From NCBI GenBank assembly GCA_965203505.1, contig OZ241880.1, positions 1,240,001-1,304,000 on the forward strand: a stretch of 64,000 bases of DNA, given 5' to 3'. Shown piece by piece: positions 24,085 to 33,161 of this stretch (the stretch's first letter is position 1; each line of letters opens with the position of its first letter). Position numbers and translations under genes: made by a program. The notes below the pieces were generated by a model. It was not told where the DNA came from. It ran no database searches and saw only the letters and a list, made by a program, of their open reading frames with translations. The stretch is from Bin127 sp965203505. Lineage in GTDB: Bacteria > Chloroflexota > Dehalococcoidia > Lucifugimonadales > Lucifugimonadaceae.

Positions 24085-25041
24085 TCAGTCAGAAACTGAG
24101 AAATCCAAGTGATACGTTTCGTCGTCCTCTTTGTAGATGGTTACATCCGTTCGACCGTAGTTGTCGAGATGCGACTTAGTAACGTATTCACCGTTAAACA
24201 GTCCCAGTCTCGCCCGAAGGTACTTGCCTAGAATTGCGTTCGACGGCCTTGAATGTATTGCCTTGGCGTCGTCTTGAGCGGCAACACACAACATCGAGGG
24301 TCCGAAATCCGGATTCATGGTAAATTCAACAGTTCTAGGCGGGAAAAATCCTGAGCGAACGATCTCCTGAGGAACCGACAAATACGCTTGATTCGGATCT
24401 CTACCTTCTCGTTGACCCCAATTGATTCCCGAACGTTCTGGTGTTTCACCGGTCCGGCTATCGAGTAAGGACAACGTGCGACTTTCTAAACCAGCTTGGA
24501 CATTGCCCCTAGGCTGGAACAAAGTGATGGACGAATCCACGTCAGCGTGTTGGCATTCCAGCGATCGTGATCGGTGTTCCTCAAATAAAGTAGCGGCCTC
24601 GTCTGGATCGCACTTTGTCAAAACCTCAATCTGTTGACCAGTGAGTGCTGTTTGCGTGTAGTTTGCACTACCGAGAAAGGCCTCTACCGGTGCGCCATCG
24701 CGAAACCACACGAAAGTCTTCGCATGCACGGATGGCCATTCGACTACGTAATGGCACGAAAATCGGCCGCCATAACTTTGCGTAGACATGTTGACGAATT
24801 CATCGTGTTGGGTCAATGGGACCCCGTCACGATGTGCCATGCCATACACCACATCGACCGCAAGAGGGTTTGCTGTCCTCCTTGTGTCCGATTCGAGTAT
24901 CTCGTCTGCCTTGATCAAATGTCGTTTCGCCATGGCAGCAGTAGCGTATCCAGTGAGAACCTTCAAGTGGTTCCCGCCGCGTTGATAAGGTTCGATCAGA
25001 ATCGAGCGAAACAGGTCGTCCGTGATGATTTCCTGGCTCAT
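24085..25041 (-). CDS. PLD-family restriction endonuclease (NgoFVII/BfiI-like)
   Basis: A 318-residue nuclease of the phospholipase D superfamily, which cuts DNA without metal ions. The single PLD motif is complete: His106-x-Lys108 in SVHAKTFVWF, followed by FLGSANYTQTAL with Ser125 and Asn127. Such enzymes dimerise to make one active site. The C-terminal third (FNGEYVTKSHLDNYGRTDVT, then YHLDFSVSD) fits the B3-like DNA-recognition domain of NgoFVII-type enzymes. Its start overlaps the stop of the C5-methyltransferase gene by four bases, so the two form a type II restriction-modification module. Recognition site is probably GC-rich, but I cannot read it. Confidence 0.85.
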   Translation of the reverse strand: MSQEIITDDLFRSILIEPYQRGGNHLKVLTGYATAAMAKRHLIKADEILESDTRRTANPLAVDVVYGMAHRDGVPLTQHDEFVNMSTQSYGGRFSCHYVVEWPSVHAKTFVWFRDGAPVEAFLGSANYTQTALTGQQIEVLTKCDPDEAATLFEEHRSRSLECQHADVDSSITLFQPRGNVQAGLESRTLSLLDSRTGETPERSGINWGQREGRDPNQAYLSVPQEIVRSGFFPPRTVEFTMNPDFGPSMLCVAAQDDAKAIHSRPSNAILGKYLRARLGLFNGEYVTKSHLDNYGRTDVTIYKEDDETYHLDFSVSD

Positions 25042-26126
25042 TCGGTCTTCAATGCGGCCGCCGCAATTGCTTCGAAGATCGGCTTGACTCCTAAAGGCGG
25101 AACTGCCATACCAATCTGTTTGCGCACGCTTTCTTTCGACCCGTAAAACATGAAACCATCCGGAAAGGTTTGCAACCTAGCACGTTCACGATTGGTTAGC
25201 GCTCGATTTTCTTTCCAGTGGTACATATGTGTCCCACCGCCACCGCTACCAGTGATGGTGTAGGACGGTTGATCAGGCACCAATCGCCTATAAATCTGGC
25301 TGATCATTGCGCCACTTCTCATGTTGAGCCTAAGATGAGGAGGTAAATCGGCTGTAAACGCATTTTGTCCGGGTTTTATGTGCTTCAGTCTTTCTACGAC
25401 ACGAGGGTTCTGCGTCGTGCGCTCGTTGTTCGTTGCGTTCTCCGGTATCCCATTGAGCGCGTCGAAGACGCTAACTGGGCTATCGCAAGTCGGAGCAGGA
25501 TGCTTGAATTTGATCCCCAAATCTTCTCTGAAACCGACGATGATTACGCGGTGGCGTTTTTGTGGAACTCCGTACTCTTCGAACTTATAGAGCTGTGGTG
25601 TCACGCTGTACCTTGCATTCCTGAGTTCGGATAGGATATGTTCAAAATCCGCGTTCTTGTTAGCTGACGTTAATCCGGAGACGTTTTCAGCAACGAAAAA
25701 TTTCGGTTTGAAGTGCCGAAGTGCCGCTACACCGTAACGATAGAGCCCCCCGAATCGACCTCGAATGCCCTTGTGTTCGCCTACCACGCTGAAGTCGTTG
25801 CACGGAAACCCAAATACGAGACCATCAATCGGTGCCAATCGATTGAAATCTAAGTCTTCAACATCTTTTCGGATAACAGATTTTCTATCGATTTTTATGT
25901 TGTGTTTGAAGGTCTCACACGCATCCTTGTTGTTGTCTGTGGCCCAGACATGTCGGAACCTGATACCAGAGTACTCAGCCATGCTTGCGCCTAGCGCCAT
26001 CCCTCCAGCACCCGCGAACAACTCTCCTATGTCCAAATTCGCTACGGTCGGACACGCATCTTGCCCGATCGAGTGCTCGCCATGTTCCGCACCAAACGGC
26101 AGCTGAATGTCTTTCAGGATCGTCAA
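25038..26126 (-). CDS. DNA cytosine-5 methyltransferase
   Basis: A 362-residue C5 cytosine methyltransferase that should protect host DNA from the PLD nuclease encoded next. Motif I FAGAGG is at residues 37-42. Motif IV is GFPCNDFS with nucleophile Cys109 (PCN instead of the commoner PCQ). Motif VI is ENV at 147-149. Motif VIII is QKRHRVIIVG from 189. Motif X is GMAVPPLG near the C-terminus. The target-recognition region lies roughly between residues 230 and 320. It shares a four-base overlap with the nuclease gene. The pair is AT-richer than flanking genes and lies between fragments of another gene. Confidence 0.94.
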   Translation of the reverse strand: MTILKDIQLPFGAEHGEHSIGQDACPTVANLDIGELFAGAGGMALGASMAEYSGIRFRHVWATDNNKDACETFKHNIKIDRKSVIRKDVEDLDFNRLAPIDGLVFGFPCNDFSVVGEHKGIRGRFGGLYRYGVAALRHFKPKFFVAENVSGLTSANKNADFEHILSELRNARYSVTPQLYKFEEYGVPQKRHRVIIVGFREDLGIKFKHPAPTCDSPVSVFDALNGIPENATNNERTTQNPRVVERLKHIKPGQNAFTADLPPHLRLNMRSGAMISQIYRRLVPDQPSYTITGSGGGGTHMYHWKENRALTNRERARLQTFPDGFMFYGSKESVRKQIGMAVPPLGVKPIFEAIAAAALKTE

Positions 26127-26273
26127 AAGTTGGTTTCCATTCGCAGGTAGCTTGATCTACCGAGGCTTACATGTTACATATGTTATACCACGTATGTGTT
26201 TCCTATGTTATTCGCCCAGTATTCGACAATCAACGACCTGCAATGCGAACATTCGGCTGTTTCACGGATCGAA

Positions 26274-26963
26274 TCACCCAAAACATCGTTTAGAACTGTT
26301 TCCCCCCTGCACCACCTCTCCCAGCGCCGTCCGAAGCAATTCCTCCCACAACTGGCGCTTCACCGCCACCGTCTCATAGTCCGCAAACTTCTCGTACAAC
26401 GCCCGCAAAGTGTCGATCTCACGCTCGTACAACGGATTGCGCGTACTGAACTGCTCCCGTATCTCCTCAGCCGTAGGCTCGATGTCTTTACGCGCAACCA
26501 GAGCATTGTCCCTCAGCCACTCGTACAGCCCGTACCACTTGTCCGCATCCGTCAACGTGAACGCGTAGGGCAGAGACGTGTTGATCATCACCGCATTCGG
26601 CCACCGTAAAATCCAATGCTTCCCGTCAGTCAATATCCCGATCCGCACACCCTTGCTCGCATCCATCGCCGCCGTCAAATAACCGTCCAGCTGCGCGACA
26701 TGCGCCACATCAGGCACGATCCCATTCCCGATCCTCTTCTTCACCTCGATCAACGTATCCAAAGCCGCCAGATCAACCGAGTTACCCGAACCCTCCGCTG
26801 GCGCAACCTCCTCCCGAATATCGCTCGACTCCACCAATCCCGTCCGCACCAGAAACTCCCGAATCTGAGACGTGATATTCGCCTCCGCCTCCAACTCCCC
26901 ATGCCGCCGCAAAAGCTCCGCAGCCACCGCCTTGCACTCCGCATTGTCATAACTCAAAACCAT
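26274..26963 (-). pseudogene. N-terminal fragment of an Eco57I-type methylase/restriction protein
   Basis: 229 residues starting MVLSYDNAECKAVAAELLRR. This is the N-terminal nuclease-like and linker region known from large (about 1000-residue) Eco57I/N-6 DNA methylase proteins. Recognisable parts are VDLAALDTLIEVKKRIG, a Glu-x-Lys nuclease-like strand, LTDGKHWILRWPNA, LYEWLRDNALVA and VKRQLWEELLRTALGEV. The methylase domain that should follow (with its NPPY motif) is absent. After GEVVQGG the frame gives eight unrelated residues and stops. The break lies about 150 bases before the start of the C5-methyltransferase gene. I read it as a decayed gene interrupted by the restriction cassette. Confidence 0.7.
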
Positions 26964-27027
26964 GCAACCAATTATCGTTCACCCAACCCAAACCATCCAA
27001 CCACCCTGGCGAAACACAAACACACCA

Positions 27028-27125
27028 CCCACCGTCCCCTTTCGCTCCGCGAAAGGGGACGCGGAGCGAAGCGAACGCAGGGGTATGCCCGGGGCAGACG
27101 CGGGTAGGGGCGCGATCCCTCGCGG
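27028..27125. repeat. Dispersed hairpin repeat
   Basis: GTCCCCTTTCGCTCCGCGAA with the complementary AAGGGGAC, then GCGGAGCGAAGCGAACGCAG and GGGTATGCCCGGGGCAGACG. It shares the hairpin and the CAGGGGTATGCCCGGGG tail with the copy near 20484-20553. It lies between the decayed methylase fragment and the molybdoenzyme gene. Confidence 0.78.
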
Positions 27126-27138
27126 TCGCCCTCACCGA

Positions 27139-27759
27139 CTAGTCGTAGTGATACCGTTGCTCACGCCAGGGGTCGCCGTACATGTGATAGCCGTACGCCT
27201 CCCAAAAACCGGGGGCGTCGGAGTCCATGAAGCGTATTCCGCGGACCCACTTGGCAGATTTCCAGAAGTAAAGGTGCGGCACGATCATGCGGACGGGACC
27301 GCCATGGGAAGGTTCGAGTGGGGCGCCATCATAAGTGTGCGCGATCATCCCCTTGCTGTCGATAACGTCAGCGGTGGGCAGGTTAGTCGTGTAGCCGCCA
27401 TCGCTGTAGGCCATGAGAAAGTCCGGCGGATCGGTGATCCCCGCATCGGCAAGGAAGTCGTCGATCGTGACACCCCGCCAGTCAGTGTCGAGCTTGCTCC
27501 ACTTGGTTACGCAGTGGATGTCAGTATGGATATCGGTCTGTGGAAGGTCCATCATCTGGTCCCAGTTCCAAACGCCGAGGTCTTCACCGTTGTAGTCGAT
27601 GCGGAAGGTCCAAGTCGCGGTGTCTACTCTCGGAGTGGGCCCTGCGGAAAGGACGGGAAAGCCACGTTCGAGGTACTGTCCGGGCGGGACGCGTTTCGCG
27701 GTCTCATCTTCCTCTTCAGGACGCCGCCTACCGAAAAAGCCTCTGGTGATTATCCCCAT
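27139..27759 (-). CDS. Molybdopterin-dependent oxidoreductase, sulfite-oxidase fold
   Basis: A 206-residue protein with the sulfite-oxidase/YedY molybdopterin domain. The Mo-ligating cysteine is Cys83 in IHCVTKWSK. DDFLADAG, LPTADV and GGPVRMIVPHLYFWKSAKWV are characteristic of the short single-domain members. There is no twin-arginine signal; the N-terminus is short and charged, so the protein is probably cytoplasmic. It lacks the heme and dimerisation domains of true sulfite oxidases, so its substrate is open; related short proteins are usually named sulfite oxidase-like. It stands alone on the minus strand. Confidence 0.9.
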   Translation of the reverse strand: MGIITRGFFGRRRPEEEDETAKRVPPGQYLERGFPVLSAGPTPRVDTATWTFRIDYNGEDLGVWNWDQMMDLPQTDIHTDIHCVTKWSKLDTDWRGVTIDDFLADAGITDPPDFLMAYSDGGYTTNLPTADVIDSKGMIAHTYDGAPLEPSHGGPVRMIVPHLYFWKSAKWVRGIRFMDSDAPGFWEAYGYHMYGDPWREQRYHYD

Positions 27760-27891
27760 CTATGCACTCCCTATGCTCTCAACTGTTCCCAAGCCGCGCG
27801 AATCTGCGCATAATCTTATACGCATCGACAATCAGCAGAGTTTCGCCGCGAGACGTTCAAGCGGCGGCAACCATCAGAAAGGCACAGCGCT

Positions 27892-28659
27892 ATGAGGAGA
27901 TTCGAAGGCAAGACAGTGATCGTAACCGGAGGCGGGACCGGCATCGGCGAGGCGATATGTCACCGGTTCGCGAGCGAAGGCGCAAACGTTGTAATCGCCG
28001 AGCTGGAAGTTGACAACGGCGAGGGAACAGCCGCCGACATCAATGGAAACAGTGGAACCGCGATCTTCTTTCAGACCGATACCTCGAACTCAGAATCAGT
28101 TCGTTCGATGATCGCTTCCGCGTTCGATGAGTACGGGACCATCGATATCCTCGTCAACAACGCCGCCGCATTCGTCTTCGGCAAGGTCGAGGACCTCACG
28201 GATGCCGATTGGGCACGAGTGTTCGGAGTAAACGTCATCGGCTACGCCAACTGTGTGCGTGAAGTGTTGCCGACATTCAGGAGTGCAGGTGGAGGCGCGG
28301 TCGTGAACATCGCATCAGTAAGCTCGTTCATCGCCCAACCCGAATTCGTCCCATACAACTCATCCAAAGGCGCGGTCGCCCAGCTAACACGGTGTCTGGC
28401 GATGGACCTCGCGCCCGACAACATCCGGGTCAACGCCGTCTGCCCCGGCTCCATCAAAACGCGAGCAACGGACATGCACATCGACTCCCTAGGCCTAGAC
28501 CGCGAGCAATCCTACATCGACTTCGGCCAAGACGCGCTAATGAAACGCATGGGCGAGCCAAAGGAAATAGCAGCAGTAGTTGCATTCTTAGCGTCAGACG
28601 ACGCCTCGTACATGACCGGCGCGCACGTAATCGTCGACGGCGGGATGAGTATCGGGTAG
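27892..28659 (+). CDS. Short-chain dehydrogenase/reductase
   Basis: A 255-residue classical SDR using NAD(P)+. The cofactor motif TGGGTGIG is at residues 12-19, NNAA near 87-90, and the catalytic Ser about 142 (SVSSF). The Tyr155-x3-Lys159 pair sits in YNSSK. The PG motif ICPGS-like (VCPGSIKT) and the C-terminal YMTGAHVIVDGGMSIG are typical of 3-oxoacyl-ACP reductase-like and glucose or sugar dehydrogenase-like members. Substrate unknown. AAGG lies nine bases upstream of the ATG. Intact and of normal size; monocistronic as far as can be seen. Confidence 0.94.
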   Translation: MRRFEGKTVIVTGGGTGIGEAICHRFASEGANVVIAELEVDNGEGTAADINGNSGTAIFFQTDTSNSESVRSMIASAFDEYGTIDILVNNAAAFVFGKVEDLTDADWARVFGVNVIGYANCVREVLPTFRSAGGGAVVNIASVSSFIAQPEFVPYNSSKGAVAQLTRCLAMDLAPDNIRVNAVCPGSIKTRATDMHIDSLGLDREQSYIDFGQDALMKRMGEPKEIAAVVAFLASDDASYMTGAHVIVDGGMSIG

Positions 28660-28701
28660 CGAAGAACGCCAAACTCACTGTGCGATAATTCGCGGTTAGC
28701 G

Positions 28702-29880
28702 ATGACTACCAACGGCGAAGACCAACCCAAGCCTCCACTCTTCCAGAGGATCAAGGCGCAAAACCTGCTCTCGTTCGGGCCGGATGGAATCGATTTGGAG
28801 TTGGGACCGTTGAATGTGTTGATTGGTCCGAACGGGGCCGGGAAGTCAAATTTGTTGGGAGCGATCAATCTCTTGATCGTGTCTTCAGACCTGCGCTGTG
28901 ACTTTATCGATAACCAGGGAACCGTGAGTGATTGGATCTGGCGAGGAGTCGGCGCATACGGCGCAGTGTTGGAAGCAGAAGTTTTGGAGCCTGGAAGTGA
29001 GCTTGGTTTTACCCACCGCGTCGAATTCGTAGAAACAAATGGTTCATTCACTTTCGAAGAATCTATCAAGACGATCGACCCGACGAATGGCGACTTGCCA
29101 AACGTGTTGCGGGACGATGGGGAATCTTTCGTATCGGTTGCTTTATCTCGATCTCGAGAGCCAAGGCGCAAGGGCGGCCGTCACATCCAATCGGACAATT
29201 CGAAAGGAAACTCTCCGTCTACTGCTGCCGCGATTGAGAGCCTGTACAAGAGATATGAAAATGTCCGTTTTTACCGAGATTTGAACGACATTGCCCGTTC
29301 AATGATTGGATTTTCTGCGCCATGCAAATTGGATCCGTTGCAGGGAGGAGAACCGGATATCAAAGAAAGTCTTAACAGATTGATGCAGTTCCCTGATACG
29401 CGTCGCAAACTTCATGATCTGTTGTCCGATCTAGTTGATCCCGTGGTTGACATCACTTTGCGAATTGACCGCGAATCCGTTGGATTGAGTCTTGTTGAAT
29501 GTGGCTTTGAAATGCCAACCTCGCGGATTTCATTGAGTTTTTTGCGTTATCTGTGCCTAATGGCGATTTTGCTCGATCCAGATCCCCCTCCATTCATCGC
29601 CATCGAGGAGCCAGATCTGGGAGTGCACCCAGATTTACTGTTCAAACTTGCAGATATGTTGGTCGATGCGTCTAGTCGTACACAGATTGTAGTAACGACA
29701 CATTCGAGTGAAATAGTGGATGCGATGACTGACCGGCCCGAGGTTATCGTGGCGTTTGACTACCGAAACGGGCGCTACACTGCCGAGCGGTTGGATCCAT
29801 CACAAATCGCGCGGTGGCTAGATAGTGAGACCCTCAGCAGTCTGTGGGCAAGCGGTCGACTCGGCGGCGTTGTCTGGTGA
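28702..29880 (+). CDS. AAA (ABC-type) ATPase, putative defence component
   Basis: A 392-residue ATPase of the AAA_21/RecF-like group. Walker A GPNGAGKS is at residues 42-49. The Walker B segment FIAIEEPDLGVHP is near 300, followed by the His switch VVTTHSSEIVDA near 335. A poorly conserved insert of about 200 residues separates the two halves. Its stop overlaps the GTG start of the next gene by four bases. Pairs of such an ATPase with a small Toprim-like or DUF4276 protein occur in anti-phage systems (PARIS, RloAB and AbiL are similar in design). Whether this particular pair is known I cannot say from sequence alone. AT-richer inside than the SDR upstream. Confidence 0.88.
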   Translation: MTTNGEDQPKPPLFQRIKAQNLLSFGPDGIDLELGPLNVLIGPNGAGKSNLLGAINLLIVSSDLRCDFIDNQGTVSDWIWRGVGAYGAVLEAEVLEPGSELGFTHRVEFVETNGSFTFEESIKTIDPTNGDLPNVLRDDGESFVSVALSRSREPRRKGGRHIQSDNSKGNSPSTAAAIESLYKRYENVRFYRDLNDIARSMIGFSAPCKLDPLQGGEPDIKESLNRLMQFPDTRRKLHDLLSDLVDPVVDITLRIDRESVGLSLVECGFEMPTSRISLSFLRYLCLMAILLDPDPPPFIAIEEPDLGVHPDLLFKLADMLVDASSRTQIVVTTHSSEIVDAMTDRPEVIVAFDYRNGRYTAERLDPSQIARWLDSETLSSLWASGRLGGVVW

Positions 29881-30470
29881 GCGCGGTAGTATTTTTGGAG
29901 GGTGGCGGTGATACGGAATCACTTAGACGAAAGTGTCGTGAAGCGTTTCGCAAATTGTTGGTCAACTGCGGTTTCAGCGGCCGGTTGCCGAAGTTACGAG
30001 CGTGCGGTAGCCGTGAGAACGCGTTCAAAGAATTTGCCGTCGCCAACGCGCATTCCGGGCGAGTGGATTATGTCGCGATGCTCATTGACAGCGAGGCACC
30101 GATAACCGATGTCGAGCGGACTTGGGATCATTTGCGAAGGCGCGATAGGTGGCGAAAACCGAGATATGCAACGGACGATCAGGTGCTTTTAATGGTGACC
30201 AGCATGGAGACTTGGGTTGCTGCTGATCATGAGGCTTTGCGAAAACGATTTCCACGGGATTTCAATGGGAATCGTTTGCCAGATCCCAATGGAATAGAGG
30301 ATTGGCACCGCGACGACGTCCTGACGGCATTGAGGCGAGCGACCAATAATCGTTACTCCAAAGGTGCGATTTCCTTCGAGTTGTTGGGTAGCCTCAACCC
30401 CGACACATTGCAGCAACTTCCCAGTTTTCGACGGGCGCGCAAAATTCTTAACGAAAAACTGGGCAGATAA
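29877..30470 (+). CDS. DUF4276-like protein, putative effector paired with the ATPase
   Basis: A 197-residue protein from GTG at 29877 (GTGA overlap with the ATPase). The N-terminus MSAVVFLEGGGDTESLRRKC has Glu8 in an EGGGD turn; a second acidic pair, Asp71-x-Glu73, lies in VAMLIDSEAP. Spacing and hydrophobic strands resemble a degenerate Toprim fold, used by OLD-family nucleases. DDQVLLMVTSMETWVAADHE and the C-terminal FRRARKILNEKLG match the DUF4276 pattern as I remember it. No membrane segment. It is most likely the effector or nuclease partner of the ATPase. The assignment to a defence system is inference from architecture. Confidence 0.78.
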   Translation: MSAVVFLEGGGDTESLRRKCREAFRKLLVNCGFSGRLPKLRACGSRENAFKEFAVANAHSGRVDYVAMLIDSEAPITDVERTWDHLRRRDRWRKPRYATDDQVLLMVTSMETWVAADHEALRKRFPRDFNGNRLPDPNGIEDWHRDDVLTALRRATNNRYSKGAISFELLGSLNPDTLQQLPSFRRARKILNEKLGR

Positions 30471-30478
30471 TTCGCTCC

Positions 30479-31657
30479 TCAGTTATTCGTAAACGCCCCA
30501 TCCGGCCTTCGCAGATGCGGAGACCACCCGCGAGGGTCGGATAGCCGCTGTTCGGCCACTTCAAGGTCCATATCCACGCCCATTCCGGGAGTGTCGGGAC
30601 ACCAGGCGTAGCCGTCTTCCCATTCGATCTGCTGTGGGAAGAGGTCCGTGGCGAAGGTGCCGGGGCGGCGCGGCATTTCTTGGACGCCGACGTTGGTGGA
30701 TGCCATGCACACGGAGACGCATGCGGCGGCTGAAACCGGTCCAAGCGGGTTGTGTGGGACGATGTCGATGTAGTGAGTTTCGGCCCAGTGGGTGATCTTG
30801 AGGGTTTCGGTGATGCCTCCTACGATGCAGAGGTCTATGCGCAAATAGTCGACGCTCTCGTCCTCGATGACTTCCCGGAACGGCCACTTCGACCACCAGT
30901 GTTCACCGGCGGCGAGCGGTACGCTGGTCTGGCGTCGAACGTTGCGGTAGGATGCCGGATTTTCTGATCGGACGGCGTCTTCGACGAAGAATGGTTTGAA
31001 CTCTTCGAGTTGCCGGCAGAGGGCGATGGAGTAGGTCGGGTCGAGCCGAGTGTGGACATCGGTGGATATCTGGATATCTGGCCCGACGGCTTCTCGGATC
31101 GCTCCGAACTGTTCGACCGCCATGCTGATCGACTTCATCGGATCGAGTTCGGCAGTAGCCGGTTTGCGGCCTCCGTACTCGCCGACCAAAGGAGTGGTCG
31201 TGGGTTGGCCCGTGCGTACGAATTTCCAACCTTCGTCTACGTGTTTCAGGCAGTCGTCCACTAACTCTTGCGTGGTGTCACCACCGCAGTGTGGGTAGCA
31301 GACCACTTTGTCGCGGGTGGGACCGCCAAGGATCTTGTATAACGGCATGTTGACAGATTTGGCTTTGATGTCCCATAGAGCCATGTCGATGCCGCTGATG
31401 GCGCAGGCGTAGACACGTTCGGCGGGGAAGAAAAGGCCGCGGAACATCAACTGCCATAGACGCTCGGTCTCCCAAGGAGCGGAACCGATGACCACTTCGG
31501 AGAGGTGGTCGATTGCCATTGCGATGGATCGCCCGAGTCGTGAAACACCAATTTCACCGAGGCCGTAGATGCCGGCGTCGGTGTCGACGCGAACGATGAA
31601 GTAGAGGCGTCCGTCGACGTCGCGGACGGGGAATGATCGTATTTGTGTGACTTTCAT
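30479..31657 (-). CDS. Enolase-superfamily acid-sugar dehydratase, copy 1
   Basis: A 392-residue member of the mandelate racemase subgroup. After the capping domain (about 1-125), the barrel carries metal ligands Asp in STDVHTRLD, Glu in FFVEDAVR and Glu in AAGEHWW, and a catalytic His in IVPHNPLGP. The Asp-x-His pair and the HNPLGP loop are the pattern of galactonate and mannonate dehydratases, which remove water from a C1-acid sugar. About 65-70% alike by eye to the gene at 31785-32948, so the two are paralogues from duplication. Substrate cannot be fixed. It converges with the DUF4276 gene, eight bases apart. Confidence 0.9.
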   Translation of the reverse strand: MKVTQIRSFPVRDVDGRLYFIVRVDTDAGIYGLGEIGVSRLGRSIAMAIDHLSEVVIGSAPWETERLWQLMFRGLFFPAERVYACAISGIDMALWDIKAKSVNMPLYKILGGPTRDKVVCYPHCGGDTTQELVDDCLKHVDEGWKFVRTGQPTTTPLVGEYGGRKPATAELDPMKSISMAVEQFGAIREAVGPDIQISTDVHTRLDPTYSIALCRQLEEFKPFFVEDAVRSENPASYRNVRRQTSVPLAAGEHWWSKWPFREVIEDESVDYLRIDLCIVGGITETLKITHWAETHYIDIVPHNPLGPVSAAACVSVCMASTNVGVQEMPRRPGTFATDLFPQQIEWEDGYAWCPDTPGMGVDMDLEVAEQRLSDPRGWSPHLRRPDGAFTNN

Positions 31658-31699
31658 TTGGTGTGTGCTTTTTCTTGTTTTGGTTCTTCAGGCGGTACG

Positions 31700-31784
31700 C
31701 CCCGGCTCGCCTCCGTGCATACCCCGCTCACATCGCTTCGCTCGTTCCCGCCCCTTTCGCCATGCGAAAGGGGCGGGGCTCCGT
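31700..31784. repeat. Dispersed hairpin repeat between two enolase-family genes
   Basis: CGCCCCTTTCGCCATGCGAA with AAGGGGCG, preceded by CATACCCCGCTCACATCGCT. This is the same family as the copies at 22019 and 27028, here in the opposite orientation, filling the gap downstream of the dehydratase copy 2 stop. Confidence 0.75.
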
Positions 31785-32948
31785 TTACCAGTTCGTAAAT
31801 GCGCCGTCGTTGCGGCGGAGTTGGGGTGGCCAGCCGTGAGGGTCGCCGGCGTTGGCTTCGGCGACGTCCATGTCCATTTCGATGCCTAGGCCGGGCGCAT
31901 CGTTGCAGAACGCGTAACCGTCTTCCCACCCGATTTGGACCGGAAACAGGTCCGTGTTGTTGGTTCCGGGTTGGCGTGGCATCTCTTGGACGCCGACGTT
32001 TGTGGATGCCATGCAGAGAGAGACGCAGGCCGCGGCCGACACAGGCCCGAGGGGGTTGTGGGGCACGATGTCGATGTAGTGAGTCTCGGCCCAATGTGTG
32101 ATTTTGGCGGCTTCGGTGATGCCTCCGACGATGCACAGGTCCATGCGAGCATAGTCGATGAGCTCTTCTTCGATGACTTGCCTGAACGACCATTTCGAGA
32201 CCCACTGCTCGCCTGCGGCGATGGGGACGTTTAGTTGTCGCCGGAGATTTCTGTACGAACCGGGGTTTTCGGATCGAATGGGGTCTTCGATAAAGAAAGG
32301 TTTGAATTCTTCAAGGTCCTTGCCCATCTGGACCATGTGTGCGGTGTCCAGGCGGGTGTGGGCGTCGAGGCAGATCTGAATGTCGGGTCCGACAGCTTCG
32401 CGGACCTTCGACATCTGATCGACGGCTAGCCGCATGGACTCGACGGGTTCGAGGCGCGATGTACCTGGTGCTTCGAATACGCCTGATGTTTCAGGCTGAC
32501 CCCACCGGACGAATTTCCAACCTTCTTCGACGCGGTCGAGGCAGTTTTGGACTAATTCTTCGGTGCTCGCGCCTTGGGTGTGTGGGTAACAAACAACCTT
32601 GTCACGGACCGGTCCGCCCAAAAGTTTGTAGACGGGCAAATCGACGGATTTGCCTTTAATGTCCCACAGGGCGATGTCTATGGCGCTGATGGCGCACCCG
32701 TACACGCGGTCGGCGGGGAAGAAGTTGCCGCGAAACATCAGTTGCCAGAGGCGTTCTGTTTCCCAAGGGTCAGATCCAACGACAACCTCGGCGAGGTGGT
32801 CGACGGCTTCCATTATTGCGCGACCCATGCTTGCGGTGCCGACTTCGCCGAGTCCGTGGATTCCAGCATCGGTCTCGATGCGGACGAAGAGCGAAACGCC
32901 TCCGCTGTCGGTTCGCACCGGGACGTTCTTTACTTCGGTTACCTTCAT
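31785..32948 (-). CDS. Enolase-superfamily acid-sugar dehydratase, copy 2
   Basis: A 387-residue paralogue of the gene at 30479-31657, with the same metal and catalytic residues: Asp in CLDAHTRLD, Glu in FFIEDPIR, Glu in AAGEQWV and His in IVPHNPLGP. The capping-domain loops (KVVCYPHTQGASTEELVQNC) differ from copy 1, so the substrates may differ. It begins MKVTEVKNVPVRTDSGGV, the usual family start. It lies on the same strand as copy 1, which is downstream, with only a repeat between. A two-gene operon of related dehydratases is likely; duplicated genes of this kind fit a specialised sugar-acid diet. Confidence 0.9.
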   Translation of the reverse strand: MKVTEVKNVPVRTDSGGVSLFVRIETDAGIHGLGEVGTASMGRAIMEAVDHLAEVVVGSDPWETERLWQLMFRGNFFPADRVYGCAISAIDIALWDIKGKSVDLPVYKLLGGPVRDKVVCYPHTQGASTEELVQNCLDRVEEGWKFVRWGQPETSGVFEAPGTSRLEPVESMRLAVDQMSKVREAVGPDIQICLDAHTRLDTAHMVQMGKDLEEFKPFFIEDPIRSENPGSYRNLRRQLNVPIAAGEQWVSKWSFRQVIEEELIDYARMDLCIVGGITEAAKITHWAETHYIDIVPHNPLGPVSAAACVSLCMASTNVGVQEMPRQPGTNNTDLFPVQIGWEDGYAFCNDAPGLGIEMDMDVAEANAGDPHGWPPQLRRNDGAFTNW

Positions 32949-33161
32949 TGGATGTTCCTGTCTCTACGTCGTTTGGGACCTACATCTCGACCCATATCTT
33001 GGCTGCAAATGTGCCTACTCCATGTTCGCACGTAACCAGACGTGATGAGAGCACGATTTTACAAACGCGCGTATAAATGTACCCACTTCGATTGGGAGGC
33101 TTCTGGATGACCTGCCCGATCGATGTTGGCGATGCCATCAGTGTCTAGGAGGCGATTCGAG

